Assembly: GCA_964541895.1 (NCBI GenBank)
Contig: CAZISM010000149.1
Span: forward strand, 1 to 12,469
Reading direction: 5' to 3'
DNA: 12,469 nucleotides
Source of the DNA: CAZISM01 sp964541895
GTDB taxonomy: Bacteria > Zhuqueibacterota > Zhuqueibacteria > Residuimicrobiales > Residuimicrobiaceae
The notes below the pieces were generated by a model. The model worked only from the letters and a program-made list of their open reading frames with translations. It made no database searches and was not told where the DNA came from. Below, in pieces: positions 7,056 to 12,469 of this stretch. The position numbers were made by a program, and so were the translations under genes. Every line of letters begins with the position of its first letter. Within the stretch, counting starts at the first letter, position 1.

Positions 7056-9002
7056 TTGAGCACAATCGGATTTCAATCACTGGGTGTGGCACTGATACTG
7101 ACCCTGTACGCCATGATCGTCTATGGCTGGTCTGCCTCGCGGCGCAAAGCATCTCTTCTGGAAAGCGCCTATCGTGCGACCTATGCATCTCTTTTTCTCA
7201 CCACCCTGAGCAGCATAGCCCTGCTGTATGCGTTGCTGACGCGGGATTTTCAAATCGAATATGTGGCCCACTATTCCAACCGCAGTCTATCGTGGTTCTA
7301 TACCCTGGCCGCTTTTTGGGCCGGACAGGACGGCTCGCTGCTGCTCTGGACCTGGCTGCTGACGCTATTTTCCACCATCATCCTGGTGCAGAATAAAAAA
7401 CGCAATCCGGAACTGGTGCCGGTGACCATGGCGGTCATGTCGTTCACCACCCTGTTTTTCATGTATCTGGTGGTGTTGAAAACCAATCCCTTTGCCAAGA
7501 CGCCCTTTGTGCCTGAGGACGGGACCGGCCTGAATCCCCTGCTGCAAAATCCGGAAATGATCTTTCATCCGCCGACGCTCTATATCGGCTTTGTCGGATT
7601 CACCGTGCCCTTTGCCTTTGCTCTGGCCGCCCTGGTCAACAGGAGGTTGGATGAAAAATGGATTAAAAGCATCCGCCGCTGGACCCTCTTTTCCTGGCTG
7701 TTCCTGACCATCGGCAACATCCTCGGCATGCAATGGGCCTATGTCGAACTGGGTTGGGGCGGATACTGGGCCTGGGATCCGGTGGAAAACGCCTCGCTGC
7801 TGCCCTGGCTCACCGGCACCGCCTTTTTGCACTCGATCATCGTGCAGGAGCGCAAGGCGATGCTCAAGGTCTGGAACATGGTCCTGGCGGTGTTGACCTT
7901 CAGCCTGACCATCTTTGGCACCTTTGTCACGCGCAGCGGCCTGATCTCGTCGGTGCACGCTTTTGGCGTCTCCGATATGGGCCCGATTTTTCTCACCTTT
8001 CTGGCCATTGTGCTGGTGGGTTCTTTTTATCTCATCGTCAAGCGGTTGCCGCTGCTGCGCAGCACTATGGTTATCGGCTCCTGGACCTCAAAGGAATCCA
8101 GCTTTCTCATCAACAACATGCTCTTCGTAGCCATGACGTTGGGTGTTTTTATCGGCACCATCATGCCCAGTCTCAGCGAATGGCTAGCCGGCAAAAAAAT
8201 GAGCGTGGGCGCTGAATTCTTTAACCGTTTTTCCACGCCTATCGGCATGGCCATTTTTCTCCTCATCGGCCTCTGCGCCCTTTTTGCCTGGGGAAAAAGC
8301 GACGCCAGGCATCTGCTCAAGAACTCGCTCCTGCCCGCCGGCTCAGGCCTGCTGGTGGTTCTGATCCTGCTCCTGGCCGGCATCCGCCAGCCGCTGGCGC
8401 TACTGGCACTGTTCATCGCCCTCTTTGCCATCACCACCACTGTCATTGAATTCATCAAAGGCGCCCGCGTGCGTCAGCGGACGGATCAGCTCGGCTTTGG
8501 CAAAGCCCTGCTCAGCCTGGCCCTGCACAACAAACGCCGCTATGGCGGCTATATCGTTCACCTCGGCGTGCTGCTGTTCTTCCTGGGCATCATCGGCTCT
8601 TCCGCCTTTTCCATCGAAAAGACCGCCACCCTGCGCAAAGGCTCCGCCCTGGAGATCGGCAGCTATCGGCTGCTCTACCAGGGCTTGAACACGATCGAAA
8701 AACCGGATCGCGAGATCCATCGCGCGCAATTCGAGATTTGGAAAAACGGCGCCCGGATCGATGCCATGCACGCGGACAAGCATATCCATCCCAATTTTCA
8801 ACCAGCCACCGAAGTCGGCATCCGCTCCACGCTGGCGGAGGATCTCTATCTGGTGCTGGCCGACTATAATCTGAACAACGAAACCATCACCTTGAGCGTT
8901 CTCATCAATCCGCTCCTGCTCTGGATGTGGATCGGGGGCATCGTCATGGTGCTGGGCACGCTCCTGGCCATGTCGCCGCAAGAGTGGCGCATGAAATCAT
9001 AG
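7056..9002 (+). CDS. ccmF: Cytochrome c maturation heme lyase CcmF
   Basis: A 648-residue polytopic inner-membrane protein that, in System I, takes heme from holo-CcmE and ligates it to the CxxCH of apocytochrome c. I chose the TTG at 7056: GAGGA (7044-7048) is 7 nt upstream and the protein then begins LSTIGFQSLGVALILTLYA, as CcmF proteins do. The longer ATG 6936 adds 40 non-homologous residues. Family marks are FWAGQDGSLLLW (87-98), NPEMIFHPPTLYIGFVG (165-181), the tryptophan-rich WWD domain (227-252, with GWGGYWAWDPVENASLLPWL), TRSGLISSVHAF (292-303) and a C-terminal periplasmic domain before a last membrane helix. The four heme-ligand-type histidines are all present: His171 and His301 (periplasmic pair) and His259 and His502 (membrane pair). 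Length is normal. It is the first gene of the + strand cluster; the next gene starts 23 nt downstream. Confidence 0.97.
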   Translation: MSTIGFQSLGVALILTLYAMIVYGWSASRRKASLLESAYRATYASLFLTTLSSIALLYALLTRDFQIEYVAHYSNRSLSWFYTLAAFWAGQDGSLLLWTWLLTLFSTIILVQNKKRNPELVPVTMAVMSFTTLFFMYLVVLKTNPFAKTPFVPEDGTGLNPLLQNPEMIFHPPTLYIGFVGFTVPFAFALAALVNRRLDEKWIKSIRRWTLFSWLFLTIGNILGMQWAYVELGWGGYWAWDPVENASLLPWLTGTAFLHSIIVQERKAMLKVWNMVLAVLTFSLTIFGTFVTRSGLISSVHAFGVSDMGPIFLTFLAIVLVGSFYLIVKRLPLLRSTMVIGSWTSKESSFLINNMLFVAMTLGVFIGTIMPSLSEWLAGKKMSVGAEFFNRFSTPIGMAIFLLIGLCALFAWGKSDARHLLKNSLLPAGSGLLVVLILLLAGIRQPLALLALFIALFAITTTVIEFIKGARVRQRTDQLGFGKALLSLALHNKRRYGGYIVHLGVLLFFLGIIGSSAFSIEKTATLRKGSALEIGSYRLLYQGLNTIEKPDREIHRAQFEIWKNGARIDAMHADKHIHPNFQPATEVGIRSTLAEDLYLVLADYNLNNETITLSVLINPLLLWMWIGGIVMVLGTLLAMSPQEWRMKS

Positions 9003-9025
9003 CCGTCACCTGGAAGGATATCTCC

Positions 9026-9409
9026 ATGTTCATCGTCATCGCATTTTTGCTTTCCATAACCGCAACCCTCTATGTGGCTTTGCCGCTGTTCCGACGGTCG
9101 GAAGAGGGCGCTGTAATTATCGCCGCGCCGGATCGGGCCGGCGAACTGTTATATCAAAAAAATCTGGCTCTGGATACCATTAAGGATCTGGACTTTGACA
9201 TGCAGACGGGCAAACTCGCGGAAAGCGATCATGCCGAATTGGTGGCAGCCCAGCAGCGCCTGATCGCGCAAACAGAGCAGCAATTGGCGCGCACATCGGC
9301 GCCCGGTAAAGGCCAAAGCAGCGGAATCTGCCCGGCTTGCGGGCAGGCGCTGGCGCCTGCGGCCCGTTTCTGTTCCCAGTGCGGGGCCGCCGTACCCGCG
9401 TCCAAATAA
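9026..9409 (+). CDS. CcmI-like small membrane protein with C-terminal zinc ribbon
   Basis: A 127-residue protein starting at ATG 9026 with AAGGA 7 nt upstream, 23 nt after ccmF. Residues 2-21 are one membrane helix ending in LFRR; the Arg pair suggests the C-terminal part is cytoplasmic. Residues about 38-89 (RAGELLYQKNLALDTIKDLD, then GKLAESDHAELVAAQQRLIAQ) look like the N-terminal helical segment of CcmI/CycH, the apocytochrome-handling factor. After a Gly/Ser-rich linker, residues 101-120 form a zinc ribbon with C102, C105, C116 and C119 (two CxxC pairs 11 apart). Classic CcmI has a second helix and a periplasmic TPR domain; both are missing, and the zinc ribbon takes their place. The position after ccmF and before ccmA implies a role in heme or apocytochrome handling, but the function is not established. 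The fold calls are by pattern only. Confidence 0.82.
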   Translation: MFIVIAFLLSITATLYVALPLFRRSEEGAVIIAAPDRAGELLYQKNLALDTIKDLDFDMQTGKLAESDHAELVAAQQRLIAQTEQQLARTSAPGKGQSSGICPACGQALAPAARFCSQCGAAVPASK

Positions 9410-9452
9410 TCGACCGTTGCTTTCGACCTCATTCTACAGGGATTTCGTTTAC

Positions 9453-10490
9453 ATGAAACATATCATGATTTTTCTCGTTGCTCTGGCCGGAGCGTTGCCG
9501 GCTTACAGCAGCGTCCAGATCGGCGGCCGGGTCCTGAACGGCTCTCGCGACAGCGTGGGCGTCGCCGGCGTCACGGTCATGCTGCAAAAAATGGCAGGCG
9601 GCGACATGCAGGACATCGACAAGCTCGTTTCCATGAGCAGCGGTTCATTTCAGTTCACCGTAGCCTCGCCGGACAGCAGCCTCAATTATTTTATCTCCTC
9701 CGACCATCAGGGCGCGCGTTATTACAGCGAAGCGGTGGCTGTGGAAACCGGATCCATCCGCGTGCCGGCGCAGCTGGTGATCTTTGATTCCACTCACGAT
9801 AACAGCGCGGTGCAGACGATGATGCACCATGTGTTTGTCGAAGACATCGGCGAAGGGCTGGCGGTCCGGGAAATGCGCATTATGCACAACCCGCTGTCGC
9901 GGACCGTCCTCAACGCCATCCACGATGAACATGAAACTGAAGCGGCCCTGCGCTTCCTGCTGCCGGCGGCGGCGCAAAACGTCGAAGCCGTGGGTTCCCA
10001 TTTTGATGAACTGACCGCCCATCCGCCTTACCTCTATTACAAGGGCATCCTGGAACCGGGCAACCGCCAGATCGGCTACGTTTACAACCTGGCCTGGCAT
10101 GCCAATGAAGCGGCACTTGATCTGCACATCACCCATGCCACGCGATCGCTGGATTTTTTCATCGCCAATCCGGATCTGGTGGTGCAGGCGGAAGGAATGA
10201 CGGATGCAGGCCCCTTCACCATCCGCAACAGCACCTTTCGCCGCTACAGTGCGCAAAACCCTGCGGCCGGCCAACGCGTGCAGATGGTCTTTCGGCGTCA
10301 GGGCGCGGCTTTTGTAGCCGAGCATCCCTATTATGCCATGACTTCAACCGCTATCCTGTTGCTGCTGGCCGTGGTGGTTGCCTTTTCCCGCAAACCAACG
10401 ACGCCCAAAAACGACCCGCCTGCGGCAAAACGCAAAGTACAGGATAAAAGCACAGCTGCTGCACAGAAAAAAAGCGGCAGGAAAAAATGA
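9453..10490 (+). CDS. Exported single-anchor protein of unknown function in the ccm cluster (carboxypeptidase-regulatory-like N-domain)
   Basis: A 345-residue protein. ATG 9453 is preferred over ATG 9417 because it gives a clean signal peptide (MKHIMIFLVALAGALPAYSS, cut near residue 20); an AGGGA-like site lies about 10 nt upstream. Residues about 21-110 look like a carboxypeptidase-regulatory/Ig-like sandwich (VQIGGRVLNGSRDSVGVAGVTVML, later GSFQFTV and YYSEAVAVETGSIRVPAQLVIFD). Residues about 111-290 are a second beta-rich periplasmic region with several His (QTMMHHVF at 121-128, H145, H216, H225, H228). One membrane helix (about 295-312) is followed by a Lys-rich cytoplasmic tail of about 33 residues. 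So it is a type I membrane protein facing the periplasm. Its end overlaps ccmA by 4 nt (ATGA), so the two are translationally coupled, which ties it to CcmAB. No member of this type has a function known to me; heme or apocytochrome handling is inference. Confidence 0.82.
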   Translation: MKHIMIFLVALAGALPAYSSVQIGGRVLNGSRDSVGVAGVTVMLQKMAGGDMQDIDKLVSMSSGSFQFTVASPDSSLNYFISSDHQGARYYSEAVAVETGSIRVPAQLVIFDSTHDNSAVQTMMHHVFVEDIGEGLAVREMRIMHNPLSRTVLNAIHDEHETEAALRFLLPAAAQNVEAVGSHFDELTAHPPYLYYKGILEPGNRQIGYVYNLAWHANEAALDLHITHATRSLDFFIANPDLVVQAEGMTDAGPFTIRNSTFRRYSAQNPAAGQRVQMVFRRQGAAFVAEHPYYAMTSTAILLLLAVVVAFSRKPTTPKNDPPAAKRKVQDKSTAAAQKKSGRKK

Positions 10491-11176
10491 TCGCCAGCCA
10501 GGGCTTGAGCAAATCATTCGGAACCCTGCAGGCATTGGCGCAGGTGGATTTTGTCATCGAACAGGGCCAGTGGGCGGCCTTGCTGGGCGCCAACGGCGCC
10601 GGCAAAACCACGCTGAACAGGATACTGGCAGGACTGGCCAGACCCACCTCCGGCCGGGCACAGGTGGCAGGGGTCTGGCTGCACGAGCAGCCGGATGCAC
10701 TGCGCGAGCGCATCGGCGTGGTCAGCCATCACACGCTGTTGTACGGTGAGCTTTCGGCGCTGGAGAATCTGAATTTCTACGCCGCCATGTACGGTGTGGC
10801 CAAGGCCAAAGATCGCATCGAACAGCTGCTGCAACAGGTGGGTTTGTGGCCGCGGCGCCATGATGCGGTGCGCACCTTTTCCCGCGGCATGCAGCAGCGA
10901 CTGGCGCTCAGCCGCGCCATGCTGCATCAGCCGTCTGTGCTGCTCCTGGATGAGCCCTTTACCGGTCTCGATATCAATGCCACACGCCTGTTGACCGATT
11001 TTGTTCGACACGCGATCGCAGACCACGTAACCGTGCTGATGACCACCCATGATGTCGAATATGCTCTGGCCCACAGCCGGCAGGTGCTGGTCCTGCGCCA
11101 GGGCAAGCTGGTAATGAATCAACCGGCCGTTGATATCACGGTTGCAGAGGTGACCCGGCTTTTGGAGGAACAATGA
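10487..11176 (+). CDS. ccmA: Cytochrome c biogenesis ABC transporter ATPase CcmA
   Basis: A 229-residue ABC ATPase of the CcmA type. Walker A is GANGAGKTT (34-42), the signature is FSRGMQQR (131-138), Walker B is VLLLDEPFTGLD (151-162), and the switch His is His188 in TTHD. The Q-loop position holds SHH (80-82) followed by the ELSALENLNFY segment, close to the GH..ELTALENL form usual in CcmA. With CcmB (and CcmC/D) it drives release of holo-CcmE from the CcmC complex using ATP at the cytoplasmic face of the inner membrane. The ATG at 10487 overlaps the stop of the preceding gene by 4 nt. The last codons carry GGAGG, and the stop overlaps a mini-ORF leading to ccmB. Identity rests on the motifs plus the flanking ccmB and ccmC. 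Confidence 0.95.
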   Translation: MIASQGLSKSFGTLQALAQVDFVIEQGQWAALLGANGAGKTTLNRILAGLARPTSGRAQVAGVWLHEQPDALRERIGVVSHHTLLYGELSALENLNFYAAMYGVAKAKDRIEQLLQQVGLWPRRHDAVRTFSRGMQQRLALSRAMLHQPSVLLLDEPFTGLDINATRLLTDFVRHAIADHVTVLMTTHDVEYALAHSRQVLVLRQGKLVMNQPAVDITVAEVTRLLEEQ

Positions 11177-11193
11177 ACGAGGCACAGATATGA
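11173..11193 (+). other. Six-codon mini-ORF bridging ccmA and ccmB
   Basis: ATG 11173 overlaps the ccmA stop (ATGA at 11173-11176). It reads six codons (M-N-E-A-Q-I), and its TGA (11191-11193) overlaps the ccmB ATG (11190-11192). A strong GGAGG (11164-11168) lies 4 nt before its ATG, while ccmB has only GAGG (11179-11182) of its own. The layout suits a translation relay from ccmA into ccmB, but could be chance. Confidence 0.35.
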
Positions 11194-11867
11194 AACACCT
11201 GCGCCATATTAAAAGCATTCTCCACAAAGACCTGCTGCTGGAATTGCGCAACAAGGATATCATCACCTCCATGCTCATCTTTAGCCTCACCGTGGTGGTG
11301 ATATTCAATTTCGTCTTTGACCCGGGATCAGAGGAGATGAAAGCATCGGCGCCCGGCATCCTCTGGGTGGCATTTGCCTTTGCCGGCAATCTCGGCCTCA
11401 GCCGCAGTTTTGCCAGAGAGCAGGAAAACAGCAACATGCAGGGTTTGTTGCTCTGTCCGGTGGACCGCAGCGTCGTCTTTACCGCCAAATTGCTGGGCAA
11501 CCTCATCTTTATCAGCCTGGTGGAAGTGGTCACCCTGCCCATCATGATCGTGCTCTTTGACCTGGAGATCGGCAGCCACCTGCCGCTGTTGCTGTTCATC
11601 CTGTTGCTGGGCACCATCGGCTTTGCCACCGTGGGCACACTGTTTTCCGCCATCGCCGCCAATACCCGTTCGCGCGAAGTGATGCTGCCCATCATGCTGT
11701 TTCCGGTTACCGTTCCGGTCGTCTTGGCAGCCATCAAAAGCACCGCCTATCTGCTGGCTGGACGTGAATTCAGCGACATCTGGTCGTGGGTGCGGCTGTT
11801 GCTGATATTCGACATTCTCTATTTTGTTGCCTGTTTCCTTTTATATGAATATGTTGTAGAAGAATAA
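11190..11867 (+). CDS. ccmB: Heme-module ABC transporter membrane subunit CcmB
   Basis: A 225-residue membrane protein of the CcmB family, the permease-like partner of CcmA in System I cytochrome c maturation. The N-terminus LHKDLLLELRNKDIITSML (11-29) is the typical amphipathic lead-in before the first helix. About six membrane helices follow (roughly 25-43, 57-72, 100-122, 131-152, 165-182 and 198-221). The conserved loop NTRSREVMLPIMLFPVTVPV (158-177) matches the R-x-x-x-LP-LLLP-P pattern of CcmB. GAGG (11179-11182) lies 7 nt before ATG 11190. The gene starts 13 nt after the ccmA stop, and a terminator-like hairpin stands 24 nt after its own stop. Length is normal for the family. Confidence 0.95.
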   Translation: MKHLRHIKSILHKDLLLELRNKDIITSMLIFSLTVVVIFNFVFDPGSEEMKASAPGILWVAFAFAGNLGLSRSFAREQENSNMQGLLLCPVDRSVVFTAKLLGNLIFISLVEVVTLPIMIVLFDLEIGSHLPLLLFILLLGTIGFATVGTLFSAIAANTRSREVMLPIMLFPVTVPVVLAAIKSTAYLLAGREFSDIWSWVRLLLIFDILYFVACFLLYEYVVEE

Positions 11868-11882
11868 GCTCTGAATTGTACC

Positions 11883-11930
11883 ATTCATGTGGCCGAAGCG
11901 AGACGCTTCGGCTGTTTTCTTTGCATGAAT
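11883..11930 (+). terminator. Intrinsic-terminator-like hairpin between ccmB and ccmC
   Basis: A perfect 9-bp GC-rich stem (11892-11900, GCCGAAGCG; 11904-11912, CGCTTCGGC) with loop AGA is followed by TGTTTTCTTT (11913-11922). This is a textbook intrinsic terminator or attenuator. It is framed by a second perfect inverted repeat, ATTCATG (11883-11889) and CATGAAT (11924-11930), which could hold the T tract inside a larger closed structure. It stands inside what would otherwise be one ccm operon. Confidence 0.75.
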
Positions 11931-11972
11931 CGCCTAACTTGGCCAAAATCCTCTCGAACCTTCAGGAGATCT

Positions 11973-12469
11973 ATGAGCAGATATCGTTATCATGTTATGG
12001 CCGCACTCACTTTCGTTCTGGTGGAAGTGGCGCTCTATCTGGCGTTTCAGTACGCGCCCACGGAACGCACCATGGGCGACGTGCAGCGGATTTTCTATTT
12101 TCATGTCGCGTCCGCGTGGATTTCCTTCCTCGCTTTTTTTGTCGTATTCATCGCCTCCATCGCCTTTCTCAAATCCGGCAAAATTCATTGGGACCGTTTG
12201 GCGCAATGCTCGGCTGAATTGGGCGTGCTGTTCATCACCATCGTTCTGCTCACCGGACCGCTCTGGGCCAAACCCGTATGGAACACCTACTGGAGCTGGG
12301 ACGCACGGCTGACCACCTCGTTCATCCTGTGGCTGATCTATATCGCCTATCTCATGGTGCGACAATACGCCACAGACCGGGAACGGGGCGCCCGTTTTGC
12401 CGCTGTGTTCGGCATCATCGGTTTTATCGATGTGCCCATTGTGTACATGTCCATTCGCTGGTGGCGCAC
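11973..12469 (+). CDS. ccmC: Heme-handling protein CcmC (3'-truncated by window end)
   Basis: The frame is open from ATG 11973 to the window end (165 residues and two bases visible of a usual 220-250). AGGAG (11964-11968) lies 4 nt upstream. CcmC is a six-helix inner-membrane protein of the heme-handling WWD superfamily that presents heme to CcmE. Visible marks are an N-terminal helix (8-25), PTERTMGDVQRIFYFHVASAW (29-49) with the conserved periplasmic heme-ligand-type His44, a second helix (50-66), the WWD segment LWAKPVWNTYWSWDARLTTS (97-116), and FIDVPIVYMSIRWWR (151-165), leading to the second conserved His that would lie just past the edge. A terminator-like hairpin lies about 50 nt upstream, so it may need read-through or its own promoter. 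Confidence 0.93.
   Translation, partial: MSRYRYHVMAALTFVLVEVALYLAFQYAPTERTMGDVQRIFYFHVASAWISFLAFFVVFIASIAFLKSGKIHWDRLAQCSAELGVLFITIVLLTGPLWAKPVWNTYWSWDARLTTSFILWLIYIAYLMVRQYATDRERGARFAAVFGIIGFIDVPIVYMSIRWWR

Noticed and set aside
10514..11743. Open reading frame of 409 codons on the minus strand
   Set aside because: It covers ccmA and ccmB in antisense and its translation is low in recognisable structure.
11876..12217. Plus-strand open frame of 113 codons before and over ccmC
   Set aside because: It overlaps the terminator hairpin and the ccmC start in another frame; ccmC has the motifs and the Shine-Dalgarno.
1..12469. CRISPR arrays, tRNA or rRNA genes, transposases, att sites
   Set aside because: No regularly spaced direct repeats, RNA-gene cores or transposase-like proteins were seen by eye on either strand.

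Overview
The window reads as a chromosomal piece from a GC-rich, Gram-negative bacterium. It probably belongs to the FCB superphylum (KSB1/Calditrichota-like lineages are the best guess). The main clue is a large exported beta-propeller protein ending in an 'NYPNPFN' FlgD-like / Por-type C-terminal sorting module, which is typical of those lineages. The ccm-type (System I) cytochrome c maturation genes point to a respiring organism with a periplasm. This placement is inference; no rRNA or other phylogenetic marker is present.

Left part (1-2875, + strand): the 3' part of a GH35 beta-galactosidase gene (its 5' end is outside the window), a compound hairpin with a T6 tract that looks like its terminator, a small stand-alone CBM9-like carbohydrate-binding protein, and a PhzF-family isomerase/epimerase. 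The first two suggest carbohydrate use; PhzF is metabolic with unknown substrate.

Middle part (2964-6739, - strand): a four-TM DUF6544 protein convergent with phzF; a compact hicBA-type toxin-antitoxin pair with its own good sigma70-like promoter, in a visibly more AT-rich patch; and the exported eight-repeat FG-GAP/PQQ-like propeller protein with a near-consensus promoter (TTGACC-17-TATATT).

Right part (about 6740-12469, + strand): a regulatory gap of about 380 bp containing a 12-bp inverted repeat, then a cytochrome c maturation cluster: ccmF (TTG start), a small CcmI-like membrane protein ending in a zinc ribbon, an uncharacterised exported, membrane-anchored protein with a Lys-rich tail, ccmA, ccmB, and ccmC (cut by the window end). 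CcmA and CcmB should form the ABC module, CcmC handles heme at the membrane, and CcmF ligates heme to apocytochrome. ccmE, ccmG and ccmH are not in the window. A strong intrinsic-terminator-like hairpin lies between ccmB and ccmC, and a six-codon mini-ORF exactly bridges the ccmA stop and the ccmB start. The two unnamed genes inside the ccm cluster are the best candidates for new biology here.
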